A stretch of DNA of 15,543 nt from Verrucomicrobia bacterium UBA1731. GTDB lineage: Bacteria; Verrucomicrobiota; Kiritimatiellia; RFP12; UBA1067. Positions 7,239 to 15,543 of the stretch are shown one piece after another. Made by a program: the position numbers and the translations under genes. Numbering within the stretch: the first letter of the stretch is position 1; each line of letters opens with the position of its first letter. The notes below the pieces were generated by a model, which was given only the letters and a program-made list of their open reading frames with translations, ran no database searches and was not told the DNA's origin. Where the stretch lies: assembly GCA_002317575.1 (NCBI GenBank), contig DCIH01000086.1:9465-25007 (forward strand), written 5' to 3'.

Positions 7239-10200
7239 TCACTCGCTCACGCACACGCGCAAATAGCCCGGATTCGTCGGACTCGCGAACTCCACGAGCA
7301 CCATGCCGCCGTCGAGCGCCGTGTTGACGGATTTGACCGGCTGCCAGTGGGGATCGCCGAGATCCGCCGTGAACTGGACCTGCACCGTCGATGCGAGAGG
7401 CTTCGCGCCGGGGATGACCGTGTCCACATTCACGCGCAGATAGATCTTGCCGTCCGTCGGCGTCAGCGAGGAGATGTCCAGGCCGGAGAGCGGCGAAACG
7501 CCAACCATCGGCACGATCTTCAGGCTCGGATTCGAGGCCCGGATCGATTCGACGAGCGTCGGCATCGCGTTCGTGAGCGCGGTGGAGAGAAACACCCTGA
7601 TGCTGCCATCCGCCTCGTAACCGCAGGAGTCGAACGCCTTCGCGCCCATCGTAAACGCCGTGTCGCCCGCGAAGACGATTGTCTTGAGCTTCGAGCAGTT
7701 CATGAAGGCGTAGTCGCCAATCGCCGTCACGTTCGTCGGGATGACGATCGTGTCGAGCGCGGTGCCGGCGAAGGCGCGCGGACCGATGACGAGTTTCGCC
7801 GCCTTCGAGGGATTGGCGTAGTCGACCGAGGCGGTGAGCGTCAGCTTCTTGAGCGTCTTCACCTGGTAGAACGCGCCCGCGTTGACATTCGTGAGGTAGA
7901 GCGGCGTCGTCACCGACTCGATCGCGTCCTGCTTGTAGCGCGAGGCCGCGAACGCCAGGCGCCCGATTTCCACCACGAACTTGCCGGCCGTGCCGTTCGA
8001 GACGCGGTCGGGAATCACGAAGTCGCCGCCGCCGTTCGTCACGGACTTCACCGCGCCCGTGATGACCGTGTCGGCCGCGGACGAATCTTCGTCTTCGAAG
8101 ACGAATGTCTCCTCGGCCTTCGCGGGGTCGACCGTCTTGGACTGCCACTTGGCGTAGAGCGTGTGGCTCGCGACCATGAGCATCGCCGCGCCGTTCGTCG
8201 CCTGCGCGGCGTTGTTCGTAACGCCGTCGAACCAGCCGAGGAAGTCGTAGCCGTCGCGCGCCGGATAGGCCGGGAACGCGTACATCGGCGTCTCGTCCTC
8301 GCACACAACCTCGACCGAGTTCGATCCGCCCGCCCATTCGCCGCCCTGCGCATCGTAGGTGACAACGACGATCGTACGCTCGACGAGCTCAAGCGAGTTG
8401 TCGGGATTGGCCACCACGCGGTAATTCGGGCTGTCGGAGAAGAAGCGCGAGGCGTAGTTCGCATCGCACTCCGCGAGGAACACGCCCCCCGTGACAACGA
8501 TGCCGAAATCACTCTCCAAGATCATCACGCCGATCGAAGAATCCGCCGTCAGCGGTTTCGCCGCAAGCACGTCCAACATCCCCTGCTCGGCGGCAATGAC
8601 GATGTTTCCGCCGGGGCCTGCTCCGTCCGAAACATTGCCAGAAACGACCACGCGTCCGCCGAGATGAAGCTTCCCGGCAAGCACAACCCCTGCCTGGAGA
8701 GAGGTTCCGCCCGCGTTCCCGGTAATCGTCGAATCGACGATCGTCATATCTACTTCAAATCCGTAGACACCGCCCATACCAAGGTTCTCGCCACGGTTGC
8801 TGGTGATGGTGCAATTCGTAAAGGCCATGAGAGCTTCAATGGCGAAAACGCCACCGCCGCCCAAATTGGAACGGTTATCGGAAATCGTCACGTCGGACAG
8901 CACGGCCTCCGTGTCACCTTCCCCGTGACAGTTGGCCAGACCACCGCCGGCGGAGGCGACGTTCGCCCGAATGACACCGCCGGTCGCCAGGAAGTACCTG
9001 AGGTTGCAGATGCCGCCGCCCATTCCTGCGAGACCCACGCCATTGGTCGCGATGTTGCCGTACACATCGCCGCCGTACATATAGAAGACACCCTCATTGA
9101 GGATTCCGCCGCCGCCCGCCTGGGTGGCCTCATTGCCACAGACGGCACCACCGTGGAAGTAGTTGGTGGATCCGACGATACCCGCCCAACCGCCGCCGAA
9201 CGGGGCGACGTTGTTGGTGATCATGCCACCGTACATATGAACGATGCCGCCCGCGGCGTTGCAAATGCCGCCGCCCAGTTTCCAAGAGGCAGGAACACAG
9301 TTGCCGGAAATCACACCGCCGTACATGTTGAAGGTGCTTCCTTCGACATACACGCCGGGACCGTTACAACCCTCGGTGTGCGTGATGCAACCGGGATGAT
9401 CCTGGCAATCGTAGAGAGACAGAATACCCTTCTCCAACACCAGTGTCGAACTGTCATTCTTCGACTGAATGATGGAGTGACCGTTGAGGCAGAGATTGAC
9501 GCTCACGCCTTCACCGATCTCCACTTCGTCCGTCAGCGTCACGTCCGCCGTGAGGCAGCCGTTGCCGCCGTTCTCCAGAAGCTCGACGAGGTCGGCTTCG
9601 GACGCGATTTCACGGTCGAAGAGCATACTCTCGTGGACATGTCCGTGCACGAGTCGGCTCACGAGCGTGAAGTCGGTCGTCTCTCCGGTCTTGAAGCTCG
9701 CGACGCACGCAGCGGAGAAGTCATCCGTATACCCCGACACATCCAGGGACTTGGTGTTCTGTCCGGCGAGCGGATGATCGTAATCGACCTCCTCCGTCAG
9801 GACGCGGACATCGCAAATCGCGAGCGATGTTCCGCCAAGAACTGCCTGCTCCAACATCTCTGAGGACAACCCTATCCTGCCGATGAAGATATGATAGTCA
9901 CCATCATGAGTAGCCTGGTAAAAATAATCATACCATCCATCACCACGATCAGTGGGTTCGATCGCGTGAGGATAATCGTCTTCGACGATCGAGAGGTAGT
10001 CGTAAGGCACTCGGGTCGAGAACGCCAGCGTATCCCCGGCCTTCAGCGACTGCACGCCCACGATCTGCGCGAAATCGCCTCCATAATTGGCAACAAAGAG
10101 CGCGTTGCTGACATTGGCGACGACCCAGGCGTTCGACGCGGCATGATACTCGGCCTTAGAAAGGAATAACTGGTATCCGTCGAGCACTCGCGACGAATCA

Positions 10201-13200
10201 CCCGTCACACTTTCCGCTGCATAACTGGTCTCATACCACTGGTAAGCTACCGACCCTTCATAGAACGTCCCATCGACCATGTATGTCATATCGTTCTCCA
10301 ACGCCGGATTGTCGATGATACGGTTATGGAGGTAGAGGTCGCCGCCCGTGATCTTGATATAATCGCTGGCGCGATCCAGGACGAGAACAGCAGCCGTTTC
10401 CGCCGTCGCAAGACCATTCGTCGAGATGCGGCACGGCGTACCATAAACGGGCGTTTGGGTGAAGCCGGCATCCTCATCGTACAAGCCAGTCCTCAAACCG
10501 ATTTCCGCTCCAGCAACGGCCCCCGTTATACAAAGCGACGGATAAACCGGGGTGCCGGACATGTGTGCGATTAGGCACATATTGGCACCCTCATTGCCGC
10601 TGATTCGCGGCGTTCCTTCAATCGTGACGGCGATGCGACCGATGACAGCGACCGCGCCACCGAAGGATCCACCGTTATCCGTGATGCGCGCATTTCCGGA
10701 AATGTTGAGCACACCGGTATCGTCCGCATAGGTTTTCCCGAAGCAAATGGCACCGCCGCACATCGCGCTGTTGCCGGAGACAATCGCATCACCCGTCAAC
10801 GTGAGAGTGGCCTTCCCTGCACCCAAAATCGCGCCGCCGTATCCATACGCGGCATTGTCGGCAAGAACGCCGCCGCCGATAACGCCCACACCGCCATCGA
10901 TCACAACCGCGCCGGAATAAAAAGCATCATTGTGCGAAATGGCACCCCCGGTCATCTCGAACGTGCCGTAAACATAAATTGCCGAAGCGACATAGCCGAC
11001 ATTTCCGCAAATCGTGCCGCCACACAGACGGAAGGTCGAACCGTTGTCCACGAAAACCGCAGGTCCAGATTCACCACTGCGGAAACCGACTATCGCACCA
11101 CCGACAACAAAGTTCTCGGTCTCTTCGGTCGTCGGCTTCCAACAGGTGAAGGACAGCCCACCTTCTGAAATGCTGAACGCTTCAAAATAATTCGTCGTCG
11201 TCCCGCAATCGTAAACCTCGAATGTGGCACTCTCCAAAACCTCAAACCCTTGACAGCGTTTATTATCCGCGACATCGGGATAGATCACGTGCCCGTTCAG
11301 GCAGAGCTTCACGTCTTCAGGCACTTCCAGCGCCTTAGTAATACCAATGTCCGCCGTCAGGTAACCGTTGCCGCCCTGCGTCAAGAGGTTCGTCAGCGCC
11401 ACGTAATCGCCGATCGCCATTCCGAACACGTTGCCGTCATGATGGTGGTACGCCGACGCGAAGCCCCATCCGCTGCCGTTCGCAAGCGTAACCGGAACGA
11501 GTTCGGTGCGATCCATACCGTTCGCGACCGCGGTGCGTTCGCCGGGATTTTCGTCCGACAGCTTCACGAGCGGCTCGACCGCGATGACGGCATTGCTGCG
11601 AACATCGACGAATGTCACCGTCGCCGCGGAATCGACGGTCATGATGGCGTTCCAATCCTTGGTGCAGGCGTCCGTCGCCGTGATGTCGATCGCGGAATAC
11701 GTCCACTCGTCCGCCGTGAACGCGCAGGCGCCCTTAAGCGTCACCTCACTGTCGTTGTTGATGAGCGCCGCGCCCAGCTTGACTTCGCCACCCTTCATCG
11801 GGGCCATGGTACGCGCCATCGTAACATTCACGTTCTCGAGCGTCAGATCCATCGGCTTCCCGCCGTCCTTCGCGGCATCCCATTGGGCCTGAATGCCGTT
11901 GCGGAAGCCGTTACTGACGACAAGGTTCAGATCCTCGACCGTAACCGCGGTCGGGTTGGACCTCTGCGCGAGGATGTCAAACACATAGTCCGCAAGCGCA
12001 CCATCCTGCGTCGCCGTGATCTTATAGCCGTTGCCGAGGATTGTGAGCTTAAGCCCTTTCTTGCCGATGACGCTCTTCTTCGTCACCGTGAAATCAGACG
12101 CAACATACCAGGTTACCGTGTTGTCATCCGGACCGTTACTGATGGCCTGAATTGCCTTCGTGAGCGTCGCCTGATCGACGATCAGATAGGCCGGCACCGC
12201 CGGGAGATCGCCCTGAACCTCCGCCGAGCTCTTCGAGGTGTCGACCGTATTGGTCTTCGCCGTGGTGCCATCCGCAAAGATGAAGCCGCTCTTGGCCGTA
12301 TAGACGACCGTCGCCGTTCCGTTGGACGGCAGCTGATATGACGAGCCCGTAGCCGGGATTTCCTTCTCGCCCGCAAAGACCGCAGCCGTCGCGTTCGCGA
12401 CCGTCGGCGCCGTGAAGGACACGGTGTAACTATAGCCAGGTCCATCCTGGAGCGTGACGGCCTTGAGCGGCGTGCGCTCGATGCCCGTCACGGTCACGCC
12501 GTCCCCATTCTTCTTCACAAGCGGCTTAATCGCAGCCATCGCCACCGTGCGGTTGTCGACGAACGTGATGTCGTCGCTCGCAATCGTGAGCGAGGCGTCG
12601 AATCCGCTCTTGCTCGTCACGTCGATCGCGGCCCAGCAGTTGGTGTTCGCCGTGATCGTGCAACCGTTCGTCAGAATCACGTCGTTGTAGTTGTTGATGA
12701 TTGCTGCCGCGGTCTTGACGTCGGAACCCTTTATAATTTCCTTCGTGTGCGCCATCGTGATGTCGACATTGTCGAACGTCACCTTGGCCGATACGATGCC
12801 CGGGTATCCTTCCTCACGAAGGATGTTCACGCCATGGCGGAAACCATCCGAAACCACGAGGTTGAGGTCTTCGAAGCTGACCAAAGTCGCGCGGTTGTTG
12901 ATGGCCTTGATGTTAAACATCTGACCGACGAGCGTTCCGTTCTGCGTGGCGGTGAGCGTGTGGCCGTTTCCGAGAACGGTCAGGTCGACGCCGTACATAT
13001 TCGCAATTTCGATTCCCTGCGAAACCGTGAAGTCGTTCGTAATGCACCAGATCGTCGGGACGCTCTTGAGCGCCTCGGCCGCCGCCGCGAGCGCATCCTG
13101 TCCGCCGAGCATCGTCGCCACGAGGTAGCCCGTGCCGTTCGCAAGCGTAATCGGATAAAGACGCGCCCGCGCCATGTCCGTCGCGGTCATGGCGCCAGCC

Positions 13201-15500
13201 GACTCCTCGGTCGTCTTGACGAGCGGCTCGACGTACTTCGTCTCCTTCGCACGGTTGTCGACAAACGTGATATCGTCGCTCGCGATGGTGATCGCGGCGG
13301 GAAGCCCGTTGGTCGCCGTGAGGTCGATCGCCGCCCAGCTGTATTCGTCCGCCGTAATCGTGCAGGCGCCCGAAAGCGTAAGAGCGCTGTAACTGGCGAT
13401 GATCGCCGCGCAGCTCTTCGGCGTGGAGCCCTTCATCGGCTGCGTCGTGTGTGCCAGCGTGACGTTCACGTTATCGAGCGTCAGCTGCACGCAATGCGCG
13501 TCGATATTGGAGCGCCACAGGTTGAAGCCGTGACGGAAACCGTCCTTGACCGTGAGATTGAGATTCTTGATCACAACCGGAACGTCCTCGAGGTCGCTCG
13601 AGACGAAATCGAAGGCGGCCGTGATGAGAGAACCGTTCTGCTCGGCCGTGAGCGTACGGCCATTGCCGAGAATCGTCAGCGAAGCGACCTTCTTCGCGAC
13701 CTTGACCGCCGCCGTCATCGTGAAATCGGTGGAAATGTACCAGCGAATGTCCTCGTCGGCAGCCGCCGTATAGTTGACGTAATCAAGCGCCGCGGTAAGC
13801 TTTTCCTGCGAATCGATGACGAACGCAGGCGCCTCGGTTGCCGCAATCGTCGCGGGGTTTACCGACGCATCGACAGCAATCGCCTTCACCGTCGTGCCGT
13901 CCGCGAACACATAGCCGTCCGCCGCCGTGTAGACGACCTTCACGTCCGCATTGAGCGCCACGAGGCACAGATCGGCGGAGAGCTCGGTCTCGCCCTGATA
14001 GATCTTAGCCGTCGCGTTCGCGACCGCAGCAGGAACGACGAGGGACTTGACGAGCGTCGGAGCCGTCGGCGTAGCCGGCACGACCGGATCAAACTCCGTC
14101 TCTTCCATCGAAAGGGCGATCTCGTGCTTCGTCTGAGAGCCCGCGAACTCGTAACCGGGTGCGGCCGTGTAGACGACCTTGACCATGTCAGCGCCATTCG
14201 CCACGCGGCAGATGCCGTCCGCATTGGGAGCGACCGGGACATTGTTGTCCAGCACCGAAACCGTCGTGTTGGCGACCGCGGTCGGCGTGACCCTAACCAT
14301 GGTCGCCTTCTGAATCACGAGAGAGTTGTTGTCAAGCGAGACAGGACAGCCGTCATGATTCGAGAAGAAATACGCGCAGTCGGCCGCAGCACCGTTTGAG
14401 GTGAAGGACACGAGAACACCTTCCGCCGTCGGCGGATTCGCGAGGCGCACGCCGATGCGCGAACCGGCGGAGAGTCCGTTGAGCGCGATCGTCTTGCCGT
14501 CGAGATAAAGATCGTCTGCCGCGCCGTTCCCCAGGTTGTCGGCGATGACGACCTTGCCGGAGAACGTGCAACCCGTGGTGTAAATGCCCACGCCGCCGAC
14601 GCCGCCGGAAACGATACCGTCTGTCGCCGTATTGTTGAAGATCTCGCCGCCCTCGAAGACGGCGCTGCTGCCCGTGTCGCAGCAGATGCCGGCGGCACCG
14701 CCGGCGACGTTGCCGTAAATGCGCGCCTTCGGTCCGACAGTCAGCGCGCCGAGCGATTCGATGCCGCCGCCCCAGCGCGAAGCGGTGTTGCCGCAGATGT
14801 CGCCACCGTAGATCTTGAGCTGCGAGAGACCAAACCCGAACACGCCACCGCCAGTGCCGGAATCGCTCTGGTTGCCGTTCACCAGGTTGTTCGTGATGGA
14901 TCCGCCGTACATCGCGAACTGGCACTTCTTGCCGACGTACACGCCGCCGCCGCAGGCCGCATTCGCCGTCTCAAGCTTCTCGGCGCGGTTTCCGCAGATC
15001 GAACCGCCGTAGAACTCGAAGCTGGCGGCGACCTCGTCGGGATTGTTGCTATAGAGGAACACGCCGGCGCCGTAGTCGGCACCCGAAAGGTTACCGCCGG
15101 TGACCTTGCCGGTGCCGCGGCAGTCGGTCAACCGAAAGGTCTTGTTCAGGGGCGCGGTCGCGCAGATGGTGATCACGCGCTTGCCAGGGGTGGTCTGCGT
15201 CACCACGTGGCCGTTCAGGCAGAGGTTCACATCGACAGGGGCATTGTAGTCCTCCGTCAGGTTGACGTCGGCCGTCAGATACCAGCTGCCTGCCGTATTC
15301 GGCAGAGAGTTAGTGGCCGTCCAGGGCGCCCAGTTTGCGTTCGCGCTGTGTGAGTGACCGCCGACTTCGCACTTTCCGTCGCCGCAAACGCAATGGACAT
15401 GCGCCGCCCACACATTGCCCGCGAACAAAACGCCCGCGACAGCAAGCGCAAACGTCCCGCCAACCGAACGCAAACCCAAAACCAACGAACCGTACTTCAT
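7239..15500 (-). CDS. Giant exported multidomain beta-helix adhesin-like protein (2753 aa)
   Basis: Signal peptide at 1-32 (cleavage likely after NVWA); the start at 15500 has an AGGGGGG ribosome site. Layout by residue: a header with HVHCVCGDGKC and LCLNGH (34-98); a beta-helix with Pmp-like GGGV and MYGGSITNN repeats (about 120-400); two Ig-like repeats with VVYTA and FADGTT (401-545); paralogous blocks from 558, about 797 and 1103, with a third Ig-like repeat (about 1022-1085) before the last; a second header (HHHDG at 1352, LCLNGH at 1399) and beta-helix to about 1718; a globular insert (1719-1950); a third header (HGHVH at 1952, LCLNGH at 2003) and beta-helix to about 2340; an InlB/Flg_new-type repeat (2380-2452, YDAQGG to LYAKW); BspA-like LRRs (about 2485-2665); and a C-terminal beta domain ending YLRVCVSE. 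It probably acts at the cell surface in adhesion or glycan binding. No LPXTG, PEP-CTERM or autotransporter barrel is visible. The 5' promoter lies outside the window. Confidence 0.88.
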   Translation of the reverse strand: MKYGSLVLGLRSVGGTFALAVAGVLFAGNVWAAHVHCVCGDGKCEVGGHSHSANANWAPWTATNSLPNTAGSWYLTADVNLTEDYNAPVDVNLCLNGHVVTQTTPGKRVITICATAPLNKTFRLTDCRGTGKVTGGNLSGADYGAGVFLYSNNPDEVAASFEFYGGSICGNRAEKLETANAACGGGVYVGKKCQFAMYGGSITNNLVNGNQSDSGTGGGVFGFGLSQLKIYGGDICGNTASRWGGGIESLGALTVGPKARIYGNVAGGAAGICCDTGSSAVFEGGEIFNNTATDGIVSGGVGGVGIYTTGCTFSGKVVIADNLGNGAADDLYLDGKTIALNGLSAGSRIGVRLANPPTAEGVLVSFTSNGAAADCAYFFSNHDGCPVSLDNNSLVIQKATMVRVTPTAVANTTVSVLDNNVPVAPNADGICRVANGADMVKVVYTAAPGYEFAGSQTKHEIALSMEETEFDPVVPATPTAPTLVKSLVVPAAVANATAKIYQGETELSADLCLVALNADVKVVYTAADGYVFADGTTVKAIAVDASVNPATIAATEAPAFVIDSQEKLTAALDYVNYTAAADEDIRWYISTDFTMTAAVKVAKKVASLTILGNGRTLTAEQNGSLITAAFDFVSSDLEDVPVVIKNLNLTVKDGFRHGFNLWRSNIDAHCVQLTLDNVNVTLAHTTQPMKGSTPKSCAAIIASYSALTLSGACTITADEYSWAAIDLTATNGLPAAITIASDDITFVDNRAKETKYVEPLVKTTEESAGAMTATDMARARLYPITLANGTGYLVATMLGGQDALAAAAEALKSVPTIWCITNDFTVSQGIEIANMYGVDLTVLGNGHTLTATQNGTLVGQMFNIKAINNRATLVSFEDLNLVVSDGFRHGVNILREEGYPGIVSAKVTFDNVDITMAHTKEIIKGSDVKTAAAIINNYNDVILTNGCTITANTNCWAAIDVTSKSGFDASLTIASDDITFVDNRTVAMAAIKPLVKKNGDGVTVTGIERTPLKAVTLQDGPGYSYTVSFTAPTVANATAAVFAGEKEIPATGSSYQLPSNGTATVVYTAKSGFIFADGTTAKTNTVDTSKSSAEVQGDLPAVPAYLIVDQATLTKAIQAISNGPDDNTVTWYVASDFTVTKKSVIGKKGLKLTILGNGYKITATQDGALADYVFDILAQRSNPTAVTVEDLNLVVSNGFRNGIQAQWDAAKDGGKPMDLTLENVNVTMARTMAPMKGGEVKLGAALINNDSEVTLKGACAFTADEWTYSAIDITATDACTKDWNAIMTVDSAATVTFVDVRSNAVIAVEPLVKLSDENPGERTAVANGMDRTELVPVTLANGSGWGFASAYHHHDGNVFGMAIGDYVALTNLLTQGGNGYLTADIGITKALEVPEDVKLCLNGHVIYPDVADNKRCQGFEVLESATFEVYDCGTTTNYFEAFSISEGGLSFTCWKPTTEETENFVVGGAIVGFRSGESGPAVFVDNGSTFRLCGGTICGNVGYVASAIYVYGTFEMTGGAISHNDAFYSGAVVIDGGVGVIGGGVLADNAAYGYGGAILGAGKATLTLTGDAIVSGNSAMCGGAICFGKTYADDTGVLNISGNARITDNGGSFGGAVAVIGRIAVTIEGTPRISGNEGANMCLIAHMSGTPVYPSLCITGAVAGAEIGLRTGLYDEDAGFTQTPVYGTPCRISTNGLATAETAAVLVLDRASDYIKITGGDLYLHNRIIDNPALENDMTYMVDGTFYEGSVAYQWYETSYAAESVTGDSSRVLDGYQLFLSKAEYHAASNAWVVANVSNALFVANYGGDFAQIVGVQSLKAGDTLAFSTRVPYDYLSIVEDDYPHAIEPTDRGDGWYDYFYQATHDGDYHIFIGRIGLSSEMLEQAVLGGTSLAICDVRVLTEEVDYDHPLAGQNTKSLDVSGYTDDFSAACVASFKTGETTDFTLVSRLVHGHVHESMLFDREIASEADLVELLENGGNGCLTADVTLTDEVEIGEGVSVNLCLNGHSIIQSKNDSSTLVLEKGILSLYDCQDHPGCITHTEGCNGPGVYVEGSTFNMYGGVISGNCVPASWKLGGGICNAAGGIVHMYGGMITNNVAPFGGGWAGIVGSTNYFHGGAVCGNEATQAGGGGILNEGVFYMYGGDVYGNIATNGVGLAGMGGGICNLRYFLATGGVIRANVASAGGGLANCHGEGDTEAVLSDVTISDNRSNLGGGGVFAIEALMAFTNCTITSNRGENLGMGGVYGFEVDMTIVDSTITGNAGGTSLQAGVVLAGKLHLGGRVVVSGNVSDGAGPGGNIVIAAEQGMLDVLAAKPLTADSSIGVMILESDFGIVVTGGVFLAECDANYASRFFSDSPNYRVVANPDNSLELVERTIVVVTYDAQGGEWAGGSNSVEVVCEDETPMYAFPAYPARDGYDFLGWFDGVTNNAAQATNGAAMLMVASHTLYAKWQSKTVDPAKAEETFVFEDEDSSAADTVITGAVKSVTNGGGDFVIPDRVSNGTAGKFVVEIGRLAFAASRYKQDAIESVTTPLYLTNVNAGAFYQVKTLKKLTLTASVDYANPSKAAKLVIGPRAFAGTALDTIVIPTNVTAIGDYAFMNCSKLKTIVFAGDTAFTMGAKAFDSCGYEADGSIRVFLSTALTNAMPTLVESIRASNPSLKIVPMVGVSPLSGLDISSLTPTDGKIYLRVNVDTVIPGAKPLASTVQVQFTADLGDPHWQPVKSVNTALDGGMVLVEFASPTNPGYLRVCVSE
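9650..10346 (-). other. Globular insert of different composition within the giant gene
   Basis: Residues 1719-1950 lack the GG-turn beta-helix repeats seen on both sides. Instead there are aromatic-rich stretches (AYQWYETSYAAES, WYDYFYQATHDGDYHIF) that look like a compact beta-sandwich, perhaps ligand binding. The DNA, especially 9880-9960, is clearly AT-richer than the rest of the gene. I do not recognise the domain. Confidence 0.5.
11454..12194 (-). repeat. Paralogous beta-helix block, copy 3
   Basis: Residues 1103-1349 of the giant protein, separated from copy 2 by one Ig-like repeat. It has WYVASDFT, TILGNGYKITATQDG, LNLVVSNGFRNG, LENVNVTMART, CAFTADEWTYSAIDITATD, VTFVDVRS, PLVK and LANGSGWG. 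It is more diverged than copies 1 and 2, consistent with an older duplication. Confidence 0.75.
12430..13118 (-). repeat. Paralogous beta-helix block, copy 2
   Basis: Residues about 796-1024 of the giant protein, directly following copy 1. Shared motifs recur in the same order: WCITNDFT, TVLGNGHTLTATQNG, LNLVVSDGFRHG, FDNVDITMAHT, CTITANTNCWAAIDVTSKSG, then TIASDDITFVDNR, identical to copy 1, and PLVK. The identical stretch and similar codons suggest a fairly recent duplication of copies 1 and 2. Confidence 0.75.
13119..13829 (-). repeat. Paralogous beta-helix block, copy 1
   Basis: Residues 558-795 of the giant protein. Order of shared motifs: WYISTDFT, TILGNGRTLTAEQNG, LNLTVKDGFRHG, LDNVNVTLAHT, CTITADEYSWAAIDLTATNG, TIASDDITFVDNR, PLVK, and LANGTGYL. 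Each short strand-turn unit fits one or more coils of a right-handed beta-helix. Confidence 0.75.
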
Positions 15501-15543
15501 GCCCGCCCCCCTACCGAACAACCCCGCCAGCAAATTTCCAGCG

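Noticed and set aside
7239..7500. Autotransporter barrel or known sorting signal at the end of the giant protein
   Set aside because: The last residues form no multi-strand barrel, there is no terminal Phe, and no LPXTG, PEP-CTERM or recognisable type 9 signal is seen.
2420..9863. Very long plus-strand open frames (for example 2420-4537, 4476-6302 and 7050-9863)
   Set aside because: They are antisense to well-recognised genes, are rich in Arg, His, Glu and Ala as expected from reversed GC-rich codons, and contain no recognisable domain.
1..15543. tRNA, rRNA, insertion sequence or phage genes
   Set aside because: I saw no conserved tRNA or rRNA segment, no transposase or integrase motif, and no terminal inverted repeats flanking a gene.

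Overview
The window is GC-rich and every convincing gene lies on the minus strand, so genes read from high to low coordinates. The layout suggests a Gram-negative, probably gut-associated bacterium of the PVC group (Kiritimatiellota or Lentisphaerota-like). The reasons are a separate outer-membrane barrel with a C-terminal Phe, a very large exported beta-helix protein with Chlamydia Pmp-like repeats, a ceramidase-fold hydrolase in a sugar locus, and palindromic GC-rich intergenic repeats. This taxonomic placement is inference; there is no rRNA or other marker gene in the window.

Region 1 (15500 to 6257) is a surface locus. A 2753-residue exported protein is built from beta-helix segments, three paralogous blocks of about 240 residues, three His/Cys header modules, immunoglobulin-like repeats, an InlB/Flg_new-type repeat and a BspA-like leucine-rich repeat region. 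It is followed after 22 bases by a 319-residue outer-membrane beta-barrel protein, so the two are probably made from one mRNA. The giant protein has no C-terminal barrel and no sorting signal that I recognise, so the small barrel is a candidate partner for its display or export.

Region 2 (5883 to 6256) is a 374-base intergenic spacer. It holds palindromic repeats, a possible terminator for the upstream transcript, and a promoter candidate with an extended -10 for the downstream operon.

Region 3 (5882 to 1, running off the window) is a tightly packed operon. Its genes are a neutral-ceramidase-fold protein whose family nucleophile Ser is replaced by Asn, a sugar-porter MFS transporter, a FucU-type sugar mutarotase with an unexpected signal-peptide-like N-terminus, a FucP-type sugar/proton symporter, and a TrmA/RlmD-family RNA m5U methyltransferase that lacks the usual iron-sulfur cysteines. 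The first four probably work together in uptake of fucose or a related sugar. No isomerase, kinase or aldolase is present, so catabolism must be encoded elsewhere or use another route. The methyltransferase is probably a passenger at the operon end.

The most interesting points are the giant protein plus barrel pair, the apparently exported FucU, and the GDVN variant of the ceramidase-fold protein inside a sugar-transport operon.
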